Part shown: positions 1 to 13,900 of the stretch, one piece after another | Numbering within the stretch: the first letter of the stretch is position 1 | How the letters are laid out: every line of letters starts with the position of its first letter | NCBI GenBank assembly: GCA_038217425.1 | Contig: JBBQPM010000094.1 | Location: 1 to 26,241, forward strand | DNA: 26,241 nucleotides | Origin: JAIEPT01 sp038217425 | GTDB taxonomy: Bacteria; Planctomycetota; Planctomycetia; Gemmatales; Gemmataceae | Direction of reading: 5' to 3' | Position numbers and translations under genes: made by a program | The notes under the pieces: generated by a model | Told to the model about the DNA's origin: nothing | The model's database searches: none | The model's input: only the letters and a program-made list of their open reading frames with translations

Positions 1-1
1 A

Positions 2-133
2 CAAATCAATGAGGATCCAAGCAGGAAGCACAAGCACGTGCCAAGACATCGGTCATGGATGCCGGAATTTTTTCCAGGACAACCACCGAAAGCGCACTTC
101 GTGCGCATTGCGTATAGGATTTATTCCGGATAG
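2..133 (+). other. Upstream in-frame continuation of the giant repeat protein, ended by a TAG
   Basis: The frame used by the giant gene is open from position 2 and is interrupted only by TAG at 131-133. Its translation just before the stop (QPPKAHFVRIAYRIYSG) and just after it (PVSSNVIMDD) lines up with the N-terminal part of the later repeat units, for example APVAAPDAYGIHSGGTLSV. The stop falls where other units carry Q, G or T, so a single C-to-T change from CAG would explain it. Upstream of this the residues are basic and do not resemble a repeat; they could belong to the N-terminal leader. I cannot see the true start, which probably lies before the window. Confidence 0.5.
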
Positions 134-154
134 CCAGTTAGCTCCAACGTCATC

Positions 155-3100
155 ATGGACGACACCGGCGCGGGCATCGATAGCGATCCGGAAGGCGACG
201 CGCTCGCGATCCAAGGTTACGCGGATTTCACCGATTTCGGGTTCGTCACTCTTCAGGACGATGGCAATTTCGAGTACACACCTCTTCCGGGTTACACGGG
301 GTACGACCATTTCACCTATCAGGTTTACGACTCGAACGGCAACTTCAGCAATATCGCGAATGTCGTCATCGCGGTCTCGTCGGTTCCGATCGCCACTGAT
401 AACGACTACGCCGGCAACAATCAGTCAATTTTCGTAGGAAACATCATCAGCGACGATACTGGACACTTCTTCGACGAAGACCAATCCGGCGGGCCGCTGA
501 TCATTGCTTCGATCAACGGCCAACAACTCCCTCAAAACGGCGTCATCAACTTGGCGTCGGGAACTCTCATAATCTCGATTGACGGCACTTTCGCTTATTT
601 CCCCATCTCGAACTTCGGAGGTTGGGATTCGTTTAGCTACACAGTTACCAACGGCTTCTACGAGAGCAACACCGCAAACGTGACGTTTCAGGTTTGGGGG
701 GTGCCGATCCTCATCGATGACGCGTACACCGCCTACGCAGGATATTCGCTCGATACGATTGCCGCGGGAAACGGCGTACTCGCCAACGACTACGATACGG
801 CGGGAGCGCCGCTCCTTGCAGCCATCATGAGCGGCCCCGCGAATGGTAATATCGTGTTCCATTCGGACGGCAATTTCCTCTACACGCCTTTCGAGGGCTA
901 CGTCGGAGCCGACTCGTTTACGTACGACGCATTTAACGGGTACGAGTGGAGAGGGCCCGCTACCGTTAGCATTCAGGTGCTCAACACGGTCCCGATCGCC
1001 GTGAATGACTCGTATGTGATGCATGTCGGAGCCGTGCTCGATTCGTCGGGGACTGGCGTCGGAGTTCTGGACAACGACATCGACGTCATCGGCGCGACGA
1101 CTGGCAATAACGGATTGTCGGCGATTCTCATCGATGACGTCGATGTCGGCTTCCTCACGCTGAACGCGGACGGGAGCTTTGTCTATGAAGCACAATCCGG
1201 TTACGTCGGCGCGGTCACCTTCCAGTACGCCGGTTTCGACGGAACCACCTACGGTAACGTGGCTACGGTTACCATACTAACCACAAACACGGCGCCGACC
1301 GCCCTGCCCGAAGCGTATTCTGTAGATGCCGGACTAACGCTTGTCGTTGACGGATCGAACTCCCTGCTCGCAAACGATAGCGACATCGACAACGATACCA
1401 TCACTATCAGTCTTCTTTCCTCGCCGCAGTTTGGCGACATGACAATTCTTGAGGATGGAACGTTTACCTACACGCCGTACGCCGACAGCGCCGAATCCGA
1501 TTCATTTTCGTACCGAACTTTTGACGGAACCGCGTGGAGTGCGCCGGTCACGGTCGCCATACAAGTCAACAACCCGACTCCCATCGCGCTGGGTAACTCC
1601 TACAGCGTCGATGTCACCGATCCCGTTCCGGTCTCCGGTTCGGTCCTCGACAACGACACCGACCCGAGGGGACGGACGCTCACGGCCAGTCTGGTATCCA
1701 GTCCCACTCATGGCGCGCTCGCTTTCAATCTCGACGGCACTTTCACTTACTCTCCGTACGAGGGTTTCGCCGGCGTGGATTCTTTCACATACCGCGCTTC
1801 CCATGGCCCCTCCTCGAGTACGGCTCTGGTGACGATTCAGGTTCGGAGCCTTCCGAACGCTATTCAGAATCTCAATTACTCGGTTCACTCCAATCAGACC
1901 CTTAACACTTCCGCCCAGAGTTTGGCCGGACTTTTGCCGCGAGATCGCACCAGCGTGGCACAGGCGAGCGGCACCGCTAATGGATTTCTCACCATCAGCG
2001 CGGACGGAAGCTTCGTTTACACGCCGCGACCGGGATTTGCGGGTACGGACCAGTTCTCGTACCGCGTCTACGACGGCGGCACTCTGGGCGGCGTCAACAC
2101 GGTGACGATCCAGGTTACGAACGGCGCCCCTGGCGCCCAAGCCGACTATTACGCGGTAACGACGGGCGTCGATTTCGTCTCTCCGAATTCGTTGGTCGAT
2201 AACGACCTCGATCCGGACTCGGATCCGATGACTGTCAGTTTGGTGCAGGGACCGAGTCATGGCCGACTGACGCTCAATGCCGATGGGACTTTCTCGTACC
2301 AATCCGAGTTCGGTTTCGTGGGAGACGATTCCTTCCGTTATCAAGCGTTCGACGGCGTCGCACGCGGCGCCGTTCAGAACGTCACATTGGCCGTCTCTAA
2401 TAGCGCCCCCTCCGCCCTAGGAGAAAGCTTTAGCGTGACGCGCGGCCAAGCGTGGACTTCTTCGCCCGGCGAGCTGCTCGGCAACGATTACGATGCTGAT
2501 GTCGGCCAAACTCTCACCGTCGCCCTGGTAAGCGGCGTCAGTCACGGGTCCTTGAGCCTGTCGGCCAATGGGACGTTAACTTACCTCGGGCTCGCGAGCT
2601 TTGTCGGAACAGATCAGTTCAGCTACAAGGTGTTCGACGGGACCGAGTATAGCGCCGCGGTCACGGTTTCTCTAGACGTTCCCAATTCCACTCCGGTCGC
2701 GAATTCGAATGCGTACTCGGTGTCGGGGGGGGCCCCCGTGGGCGGAACGCTCTCGACCGATGACGACGACGGAGACGTGCTCCGGTTTATCTTACTGTCG
2801 AGCCCGGCGCACGGAACCTTATCCTTGAACGCGGATGGAGTCTTCTCCTATGCGGCTGACGCCTGGTACTCGGGCGTGGATTCATTCACCTACTCCGTCC
2901 ACGACGGCGCCGAAGCAAGCGCGCCGGCGACGGTCATTTTCGGCGTCACGGCGACGCAGCCTAGCGCCGGCCCGGCGTTCTCGCCCCCGGTTGCATTTGC
3001 GGATGCGTTCTTGGCGACCGCGGGACGAACACTTTCCGCATCCAGCGTTCTTTCCAATGATCTGAGCCCCGCGGGCAGTTGGATGCGAGCCCAGCTCGTC

Positions 3101-6100
3101 ACCGGCGCCTCGCACGGAACACTGGTACTCAACTCCGACGGGTCCTTCGTTTACACTCCCGACGAAGGTTTCGCAGGTGAAGACGAATTCACCTACCAGA
3201 GCGCCGATGGACTGGCCGTCAGCGCGGTCGCCGACGTGCGTATCGTCGTTGCAGACGCTCACCCAAGCGCCGCAACCGACACCTACGCTGTTCACGCGGG
3301 TACGTCGCTGGCTCGCGACGTGACGGCAAACGACGTCGATGCGGACGGACACCCGCTTCGCGCTCAACTCGTGACCGGTCCGATGCACGGTACGTTGCTT
3401 CTCGATAGCGGAGGCTCTTTTACTTATACGCCTGGAGCCGGGTATGTCGGAAATGACTCATTCACATATCGCCTCGATGCGGGTACCGGAAGTAGTGTCG
3501 CCATCGTTCAACTTCGCGTCACAAATTCCGCTCCGGTCGCTGCACCGGATGCGTACGGCATTCATTCGGGTGGAACGCTCTCCGTCGGCGATTTCCCCCT
3601 TCTGGCGAACGACCTCGACGTCGATGGCGACGCACTTCACGCCATCCTCGTTACCGGCGTGAGCCATGGCGCCCTCGTACTCAACAGCAATGGCACGTTT
3701 GAGTACAGACCCGACCTTGGCTTTACTGGAACCGATTCGTTTACGTATAAGACGTCGGACGGCTTCTCCGCGAGCAACGTGACGACGGTGAATTTGCTCG
3801 TCCGCAACACGCTTCCAGCCGGCGGCAATGAATCCTATTCCCTCCTCGCCAACAGCCCGGGTCGCACGTTGGGCGGCTACTTGGTTAATTACGCCGCAGA
3901 CTTCATGGACGGGGCCGGCGATTTGATGGTACAAAGCGGGGTCACTTATTCCGGCGCGGCGGGACGTGGCGTTCTCGGCAATGACGTCGATGCCGAAGGG
4001 CAGCCATTGCTGGCGCGATTGACCAGCACTGTCGCCCACGGTACGCTGCGTCTCGATTCGAGTGGAAAGTTTACTTATACGCCTTTCGCAGGCTATACCG
4101 GCCTGGATTCCTTCCAATATGACGTCGGAGACGGCGCGTCCTTCAGTTCACACACGGTCCGATTCAGTGTTTTCAACTCGGCGCCCAACGCATTCAATAC
4201 GTCGTACGTCATCGAAGCTGGACGTACGCTGCGGGCGATGTCGCCTGCCAATCCTCCAGTCATTGACGTCACCGAATCCGCCGATCCCTCCATGATTCGT
4301 GGGACGGAGGTAGCGTATGGCGGTCTCCTCGCCAACAGTTCCGATCCGGATCGTCAACGCTTGTTTGCGACGCTCGTTTCCGGGCCTGCGCACGGAAAGA
4401 TCACCATCTTCAATTCGGATGGAACGTTCGAGTACACGCCCAGCCGCGCCTACACAGGGCTGGATACGTTCACGTTTGCGGTGAGCGACGGAATCGCAAC
4501 GGTGAATGCAACGGTCAACATTCGGGTTACCAATGATCCTCCCAAGGCGAAGAACGCCTCCTTCGAAGTCGCCAATGGTTATGATGAAACGGGCGTCATG
4601 CTCGCGGACAGCGTGGGCTGGCTTTTCCGAGACGCAACCGACGGCGACGACGATCGGCTAACCGCCCGGCTCATCACCGGACCAAGCCAGGGCTCGCTCA
4701 TTCTCAACAGCGACGGCACCTTCTTCTATCGCCCGCGCCCCACTTACGTCGGTTTGGATTCCTTTACGTTCTGCGTGTACGACGGCGCCGTCGCTTCCGC
4801 GCCCATCACCGTCAGCATTTCCGTACTGCCTCCGATCGTGCTGTTTGCTCAGAACGATACGTACACGTTCACGGGGGGCATCCTGAACACCGTTCCCAAT
4901 CGTTACAGCGTCAAACTGAACGATCAGTCCAATCCTGGCGAGCGGTGGGATGCAGTCCTCGTCACGCAAGCCGCCAACGGCACCGTCACTCTTCAAAAGG
5001 ACGGCTCGTTCACCTACGACGCCAAGGCCGGAGCCAAGGGAGCGGATTCCTTCACTTATCAACTCCGAAACAAGTCGGGATACACCAATGTCGCTACGGT
5101 TTCGCTCAACGTCATCAATACGCCTCCGATTGCCATGCCGGATTCGTATGCGATGCATGTCAACCAAACCTTGTCGGTAGCGATGCTATCTTCGAGCCTG
5201 AACAGCCCGTTGTTGAACGATTTGGATCCGGACAAGCAACCGCTCACGATGAACCTCGTGACCCATCCGCAATATGGCACGTTGCAGCACTGGGACTCCC
5301 TCGGCGGATTCGTGTACGTTCCCGTTCCTGGTTTCACCGGCATCGATAGCTTTACTTACCAGGTCTACGACAACGTCGAAAAAAGTACGCCGACTACCGT
5401 CTACCTTTCCGTCTATCCCGCCTCGGTCACGCTCCCGCCGCCCAATTCGGGCGGCCCGGGCAATGGAATATTTTCGAGTTTCACTCCCGACGATGACGTG
5501 TACGGCGTGATGCACGATCAGGCGCTTATTATGATCGATCGCGACGGCGTCGCGGTTAACGACAATCTCCCTACCGACCCCAATATCTCAATCCCTCCAA
5601 TCGACGTGGTTTCGTGGCCCACCCATGGCAACCTCACCATGGACTCGAGCGGGTCCTTCTACTATCAGCCGAACGCGGAGTATGTGGGAGACGATACATT
5701 TACCTATCGCTATTTAGACGGTACCAGCGTCCTTACTGTTCCTCTTGGACGCGTAACCATCAAGGTCAAGGCATTCAAAATTTCCGGCGCCAAAGAATCG
5801 TACAGCGTCGTTCACGATACGGCACTCGTCGTGAACGGCGATCAAAGCGTTTTGAATAATGATGAGTACAAGGACCTCATCGCCGAGGACAACTACGACA
5901 AGAATTTATCCGCGATTTTAATTCCGGGCCAAGGACCTGCCAACGGCACCTTGAATCTCTTCAAGAACGGCACCTTCACCTACCTGCCCGAGGAAGGGTT
6001 TGTAGGCAGGGTTAAGTTTAAGTACTACGCCACGGACGGCGTGTCTCAGAGCAATAGCGATCCGGTCGAGGTCGAGATCAACATTACTGACGCGCCGCCG

Positions 6101-9100
6101 CAGGCTAATAACGACGCTTACGTCGGGTCGCACGACATGCCCATCTTCGTGACGGCTCAAACCAGCGTGATCAACAACGACGCAGATGCCGACAACGATC
6201 CTTTCGTCGCCGAAGTCGTTGCCGGTCCAGCCTCCGGAACTCTCTCCTTTCAGAGCAACGGTGCATTCGTCTACACGCCGAACGCGAATTTTGTCGGGGC
6301 CGATCAGTTTACCTACAAACTCAAGTCGACGTTGACGAACGCCGAAAGCCGCGTGTCCACCGTCTTGCTCTACGTCACCAACGATATGCCTGTTGCCCGG
6401 TTCGACGTCTTCGGCGTTACCCACGATACGGCACTGACGGTGAATCCGCTCGAAGGGGTACTGATTAACGATTCGGACGCCGAGAACGACGCTCTCACGC
6501 TTTCGCTGGTGCAAACCACCCAGTTCGGAGCGCTGACGCTGAGTGCCGGAGGGTCGTTTACTTATCGACCCAACGCGGGTTTCGTGGGGATCGACAATTT
6601 CACTTATCGGCTGCACGACGGTCTTCAGTACGGCAATGTCGCAACCGTCACGCTCTACGTTTACAACGAAGCGCCGACGCTTGCGCCCGTCGCTTCCGGT
6701 TCCATTCTGCACGACACGAAGTGGATCGTGTCGCGGCACGAAGCGGTCCTCCCGTTCGCGGACGACGCCAATGGCGACAACCTGACTATTACGCTTGGCG
6801 CAGGCCCCAGTCATGGTAGCGTCGCGCTCTCGAGCAGCGGCGCCTTCGTCTACACCCCCCTCGCCGGCTACACAGGGGCGGACGTCTTCTCTGTGCGCGT
6901 CAGCGACGGAATCTTCACCAGCCAAGAGCGGTTCTTCCATGTCGAAGTCGCGCCGTCCATTCCCGACGCGGACGACGAAACCTACTCCACGCTTCACGAC
7001 ACTCCGCTCGCCGTCTCGCCCTTCGACGGGCTGCTCGCTAACGACAGCGATCCGGCGAGCCATCCGCTGATGATCGAAGTCCTCTCTCAACCCGGACATG
7101 GTTCCGTCGTCGTTCACACCGGCGGATCGTTCCTTTACACGCCTGACGCAGCTTTCGTGGGCACAGACGTCTTTACGTATCGAGTGAGCAATGGTCTGTG
7201 GAAGAGCAAAATTGCGACCGCCACGCTAAACGTCACAAACAAGCCTACCCGCACTTTGGCCGAAACTTATACGGGCGACGTTAACTCGATGGTCATTATT
7301 CCAATGACGTCGGGAGTCGCAGGCAACGACGAAGATGACGACGGCGATTTCTTCACCACGTCGCTGGTTCATTCTCCCGCCCACGGGTCTGTAGTGATGA
7401 CTGCAGGCGGTTCCTTCATCTACACGCCCGACGAAGATTTCATCGGCGACGACCTCTTTACGTACCGCGCGAACGACGGCATCCATGCCAGCCATATCGT
7501 CTCGGCGACCATCCATGTGAGGCCCGTCGAACACTCCGTTCCGATTTCGACGGTCGATCAATACCAAACGGCCCACCACCAATCGCTCATCGTACCGCAA
7601 TGGAGCGGCGTGCTTGCGAATGATTCCAGCTCGAGTGACGACGTTCTCACGTCCGTTCTTTTGGTCGGTCCGACCCACGGCGCCTTACAACTCTCGGCTT
7701 CGGGAAGTTTCGTTTACCTGCCCGACGGAGACTACGTCGGCTCCGACAGCTTCGTCTACCGCGCCTTCGACGGGACTGCGAGCGGCGCCGCGACGCTCGT
7801 TACAATCAATGTCACCAATTCCGCGCCGCAAGGCGGCAACGATCACTACCGAATCTCTTCGGAACACACGCTCTTCGTCGATGCGTTACATGGCCTGCTC
7901 TTTAATGACACGGACGCAGACGGCGATCGTCTCACCGTTACGCTGATCGGAAATGCGACAAACGGAACACTTGGCCTCGGCGCTTCCGGAGCTTTCACGT
8001 ACACTCCATTGCCTGGGTTCATTGGCGCCGATTCATTCACGTATCGAGTCAGCGACGGCATCGCGTCCAGCGGCGATATTACCGTGACGCTCCTCGTCGC
8101 CTCTCCCGAGGCGGTCGCGGACCAATACTTCACCGGCATCAATCAGTCTCTTTCCATTTCCGCGCCCACCCAGGGCGTGCTAAATAACGACTTCAGTCCC
8201 ACCGGTACGCCCCTCCATGCCACATTGGTCAGCCAGCCCAGCCACGGCACGCTCAGTCTTTCGCTCGACGGCACGTTTACGTATACCCCCGACGAGGGTT
8301 TCTCAGGAAACGATACTTTCTCCTACATCGCTCGCAACTACCTCGGAGACAGCAACCCCGCCACGGTCAATATCACGGTCGATGATTCCGGCACGATAAA
8401 CGGCCCAGGATCCAACGGTACGCCCGTGCTGCCGGGGCCCGTTGCGAATGGCAACAGCTACACGGTCAACCAAGGGATCAACCTGTACGTTCGCCCCAAG
8501 GTTGGGCTGCTGGTTAACGACGTCAGTCCCGACGGCGTCGCGCTCGTCGCCCAGCTGGTGCAGGGGCCCGCACATGGGACGCTGAGTCTTTCCGCGGATG
8601 GTTCCTTCGTCTATTCAGGAGACGTCGGTTTTCTCGGCGCCGACCAGTTTACCTACCGCGTTTCCGACGGTCGAGTTTGGAGCGGCGCCGCCGTGGCGTC
8701 GTTGTCCGTCGTAAACGAGACGCCGATCGGCGTTGCGGACGATTACCAGATCCATTCCGGCCAGACCCTTCGCGCGGCGTGGTCGAGTCGAGTCCTGGCG
8801 AACGACACGGACGCCGAACAGAATCCCTTGACTGCGCTGCTCATTTCGGGGCCGGCACACGGATCTTTGACTCTCGGAGCCGACGGGACGTTCATTTACC
8901 AGTCGAGTAGCGGATACGTCGGCTCGGATACTTTCACCTACCAACCCTACGACGGCACGACCTACGGCGCCGCGGCGGTCGTCACCATACACGTCGTCAA
9001 TGCCGCCCCGATCGCGCAAGGCGAGAACTACACCGTCGCCCATGACGCCGTGCTTCAAGCCACGGTCTCGAACGGCCTGCTCGCCAACGATGAAGATCCC

Positions 9101-10957
9101 GACGGCGATCTCCGCGTTCTGCAAATTATTTCCGGCCCCGCGAACGGCACCTTCGTCATGACCGATAGCGGCGCTTTCACCTACCGCGCCAACGCACGCT
9201 TCGTGGGACAAGACACAATCGTTTATCGCATCTTCGACGGCTTCGAATATAGCAGCTCGACTACTGCCGTCATCGCAGTTACCAATAGCGCACCCGGCGC
9301 ACAGACCGACGCCTACTCCATGAACCACGATACCTCGCTCGTGGTCGGACCTGAAGCCGGCGTTCTGAGCAACGATGCCGACGCGGACGGCGACCTTCTC
9401 AATGTTCTCGTCAGTCAGGCGCCTTTGCACGGAAACTTGACGCTACAGCCCAACGGAGCGTTCTACTATGTCCCCAATGCCGGCTATTTCGGTTCGGATT
9501 CGTTCTCTTATGTCGCGGACGACGGCGCCCAACTGAGCGGCGTCACCCTGGTGACTCTGAACGTCGCCAATCACGCGCCGACGACCAACATCGACGCCTA
9601 CTCCGTCGTCCATGACGGCGTTTTGGCTCTCCTTTCGGGGGCAGGCGTTTTGGCGAATGATTCCGATCAAGAAGGCGACAAGTTTATCGCCGAGATCGTG
9701 ACTGGACCTGCCAAGGGGACGCTGACGCTCAGCGCGACCGGGGCTCTGCTCTACACTCCCAACGCCAACATCACCGGCTTCGATACCTTCACTTACCGCA
9801 CCTACGATGGCGTGAGTTATAGCGGCTCGACCCAGGTCACCATCGAGATCAAGAACGCCGCCCCTATAGGCAACGGCGATGCCTACACGCTCGCCGCGAA
9901 TTCGGCCCTGTACGCGTCTTCCGCGGACGGGGTGTATCGCACCGTACCTGGAACTCGCAACCTGTCCCCCGTCGCCAATCTCGGTTCGCTGACTACTCCG
10001 TCGCTTCTGGAGTCGGCCTCCACCGATTTGTCCGTCACGAATCTGCCCGGCGATCGGTCCGTTCTCGCCAACGACATCGATGACGACGGCGACCGCCTCT
10101 CCGTCACGCTCGTCGTCGGCCCAGCGTACGGCACGCTGGATCTCCGCAGTAACGGCGCCTTCGTCTACATCCCCCGCAAGGACTTCGTCGGCGCCGATTC
10201 ATTCTCCTATAGCGTCTCCGACGGCATCTCCGTCTCAGCTCCCATCTCCGTCAGCCTTCAGGTCGAGCGGCCCGGCGGTAACGGCAGCGGCGATCCGCTG
10301 TTAGGTCTGGAAGTGCAGGCATCGTTGAACGCTTACCTCGGCACGAGCCCCGGCGCGACCACACCTCTCTACATGGTCATGCGCGGCGGAGTCCTCAGCA
10401 TCACCAAAGCGGGCGATACGCTGTTGGGCCGACTCCAAGATCCCTACTCCGATACCACGGTCGAAATCGTCTCCGGCCCCAGCTTTGGAACCCTCACCCT
10501 CAAATCCAACGGCGCCTTCTTTTATCAGCCGAGTTCCACCCATAACGGCTCTGGCATTCATGTGGCTCTGGACGATGCCACCGAAGTCGTCGGCTACGAT
10601 AAATTCGTCTTCCGCCTTAAGTACGCAGACGGCTCTTACTCCGAGGATGTCACCGCGCCGATCGCACTGGTTAACGCCAAACCCATCGCGACCGCGAACA
10701 GGCTGAGCGTCACGTATGGCCAAACGATCGCCGCGCCCTACAGTCTGCTCGGCAATGATTTCGATCTGAACAAGGACGCCCTCGTCGTCCACCTGGAAAA
10801 CGGAACACCCGGCCTGAGCTTGAACGCCGCCGGCGCCTTTTCCTACACTGCTCCCGCGACCGGCGCGAACGGCGCCGTCGTCTCCGCGACTTACTACGTC
10901 ACGGACTCGACTGGCGCTCGAAGCGCCTCGACGACCATTACCGTCACGCTCTATACG
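155..10957 (+). repeat. Array of about 36 coding repeats, ~300 bp each (tandem-95 / cadherin-like units)
   Basis: Each unit encodes a beta-sandwich-like module. A typical one begins with a proline and a DxYxV strand, followed by a hydrophobic turn, (L/V)xNDxDxDGDxL, SGPxHGTL, LNxDGSFxYTP, GYxGxDSFTYxxxDG and a closing xxATVxIxV strand. I counted the GxDSFTY-equivalent positions to reach about 36 units. The spacing is regular (usually 280-310 bp) and the units are diverged at DNA level, so this is an old array and not a recent amplification. Acidic NDxDxD motifs at the inter-domain joint suggest calcium-rigidified rods, as in cadherins. Such arrays are normally adhesive or stalk-forming in exported bacterial proteins. 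Confidence 0.9.
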
Positions 10958-13900
10958 CTGGAGAATTCCAAGACGGGCATGACGCAAAATGCCGAGGATG
11001 CGAACGAGCAAGCCAAGATGGTCGCCAACCAGATCGCCGGAGAGGCCGCTGACGCTGCGGACCTTACCATGCGTCGGAAGGAGTTCGAAGCCCTTGCAAA
11101 CCTCGCGATTTCCGTCCGCACCATCGACAACGAAATCGACGCCCTGCACAATACCGGACGCAATCAACTTCTCACCACTTATCTGAACGCAGAGGACGTG
11201 TCGCGCTCCAGCAACATCGCCGCGGACGACGCGTTGTCGTCCATTGCTCGCACCGCGGAAATAGACGCCTGGCAAGCCAAGTCCCTACACGAAGAGACCC
11301 AATGGGTCGCCGATTGGTCTTCGCAGTTCGTCTATCAGAATGCGCTGAAAGGCTCCGCTCGCTCATACCAAACGACGATGTCTGCGGCCGATTCCGTTCT
11401 CCAGTCGCAAATCGCGTTTGCCAAGGAGACGCGCCTGCAGCAGCAGTTTGTCAGCTCGGTGAATGCCAACAGCATCGCCAACACCGCCTGGCTTGCCAAT
11501 CAGACGGCAACCGTGCTCATCCAGGCGACTTACCGCACTGCTGCCGAGTCCGCTCAGGCCGCTCGCGATCTCGTCATGAAAGCCGCAGCCGCTACCTTCG
11601 AAGTGACCAAGCGCTCCGCGCAGGACGCGCTCGACGCCGACTTGTTGGCGCTAAGCATCGCTTCCGATTCCACGCTCGCAATCGCAGCGGCGAATCGTCA
11701 GGCCTACCTTGAAGCTGCCGAGGCCGCGTACCTTCAGGACCTCGCACTGGCGCAGGCCGGCTACCTCGGGACCGCTACGGATGTCGCCAACACGGACGCG
11801 GTCTCCTTCGGCGACAACGCGGGATACCTGGCCGCGGTCGAGGCCGCTCGCCTCGTCTATGAATCCGCCGTTGTCGCCGCGGACGGAATCTACGAGACTG
11901 CGCGTTTGGGCGCCAATGCCGTTCGCAACTCCGCCATGATCGCCATGAACACGGCCTACGATGGAGCCGTGCTTACGGCGCTAACCGCCTTCAAGTCCGC
12001 CGCCAAAACCGCCAATCACGACTACGATCTCTCTCTTAAAACCGCCAAGTTGGCAAACGACTCGGGCGTCACGCTCGCCCAAAATACCTACCGCGATCGC
12101 GTGCAGGCAGCCAAGAGTTCGTACATCCAAGATTTCGACGCCGCCAATGTTCAACACGATCTAGCCATTACCCCTGCGCAGCATACGCTGCACGACAGTC
12201 TCGAGGACGCGTACCTCGCCTTCCAGCAGGCGGCAGTCGACGCCCAGAACGCCTACGAAACCACCATGACGACGGCCGATCTCGCTCAAAAGACGAGCCT
12301 CGACGCCGCCCGAACTCAAGCGGAAAACCAGCTCGCCGCCAAGACCCAAATCTTCGACGCGGCGTTTGCCGGCGCGACCTCCGCATATAGCGCCGCGGTT
12401 CGGACTGCCACGGGAAGCTACGTCGCCACCGCGAAATCCTCGGCCGCCCTGCTCAACGGGCTGCTGAGCGCCGCCAACATCAGCCGTATGAATCAGACGC
12501 GCGACGCACAGAACGCGCACAAAATCGCCGTCGCCAATTCCGCGAATCAGCTCTTCGACGTCATGCAGGTCCCGCAGTCGAACTACGCCAAGGATGTCAA
12601 AAAGGCGACCTTCGAGCGACTTCTTGACAACTGGAACGCTTCCCGCGCCCTCGCTGGTCCCCCCGGCAGACCCGAGACCGCACCCGCCGCTCCGCTGGTT
12701 CAGGCCTATGCCCTGGCGCTCGCGGCCAACGACGTCGCGTACTTCGCCAAGATGTCCGTCGCCATGAACGCCCTGCAAGACCAGGCGATCACTCACCGCG
12801 AGATCCAGGCCGCGATTCAAGGCGCCGCCCAAGCCGCCTTGACCGTCGGCTTCGCCCAAATCGAGCAGACCTACGTCACCGCGACCGTCGGCGGATCGGT
12901 GGTCGCCATCAAGGAAGCGATCGTGAATGCCGTGGGCACGTTCACCGTCGCGATCTCCGCGGCCGAGAAGAACTACTTCCAGACCGTCGCCGGCGGGCTG
13001 CAAACCTGGACCAAGGACGGCGCCGCCATCGATCTGACGCAGAACCTGTCCAGCATCTCCGCCCTGAAAACCTGGAAGATCGCCGAGGCGGACGCCGCCG
13101 ACGCTCAAAACGCGGCTCTGCGAACCGCCTCCGCCGCGCAAGACGTCGAGGTTGCCGCCGCGCATCAGCTTTTCTCCGCGACGCAATCCACTCTGTATTC
13201 GACGTGGTCCAGCGACACCGCCCTCGCCTCGAAGGTCATGGAAATCGAGATGTCGGACGCGCAAACCGCGTTTGACGTCGCCGCCCTGGCCGCGAACGCG
13301 GCGCTGGACCAGGTCGGCGCCCAGGAGGCCAAAGTCCTTCAGCATCAGCTCGTGACGCTTCAGACCGCCGGCGCCGCGACCGTTACCGCCGCCCAGAATA
13401 CCTGGCTGCTGGCCATGAATCAGGCCAACCAGATCTTTATCGGCAGCCTGGCCGCTGTCGGCGAAACGCGCAAGGCCGCACTCGCCGGCGCCGCCGAGAA
13501 TGCCCGCATCGCCCTGGCCGACGATCGTTATGACGTCTTCGCTTTACGCGCTTACCTCGATCCCACTCCCTGGTCGCTCTTCGAAGAAAACCGTGCGGAA
13601 CTCTGGGGCTATCTCCAGCTCGACAAGGCCGACGGCGAGAACGCCTTAGACCAGGCGTTCGCGCTGGAGAATCGCGATTGGGCGGTCGGCGCCGCCGCCG
13701 CGCAACTGACCCACGACAACGCCTTGACGGCTGCGTTCTCCGCGCAGAAAGCACTCGACGTCGCCGCCGAAAACCTCCGCTTGCACGCTAATGCGGACGC
13801 TGGTTACGTCGCGGCCCTTGCCGCCGCGACGGCCGGCCAAACGTACTTCACCGCTGCGTCCGCCGCTCAAAGCACGCTTCGCACTGCGAACGCCGTTCAA

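Noticed and set aside
9..437. 142-codon open frame on the + strand overlapping the start of the giant gene
   Set aside because: The repeat protein is unmistakable in the other frame, and this one is Ser/Arg/Thr-rich noise.
5918..7117. 399-codon open frame on the - strand
   Set aside because: It lies opposite well-conserved repeat units, is rich in Arg and Val, and shows no recognisable domain.
155..10957. Periodic ~300-bp repetition considered as a CRISPR or satellite array
   Set aside because: The repeats are protein-coding, diverged at DNA level and far longer than CRISPR repeats.
12161..13345. 394-codon Gly/Arg/Leu-rich open frame on the - strand
   Set aside because: Its composition is just the complement of Ala-rich codons; there is no start signal and no domain.
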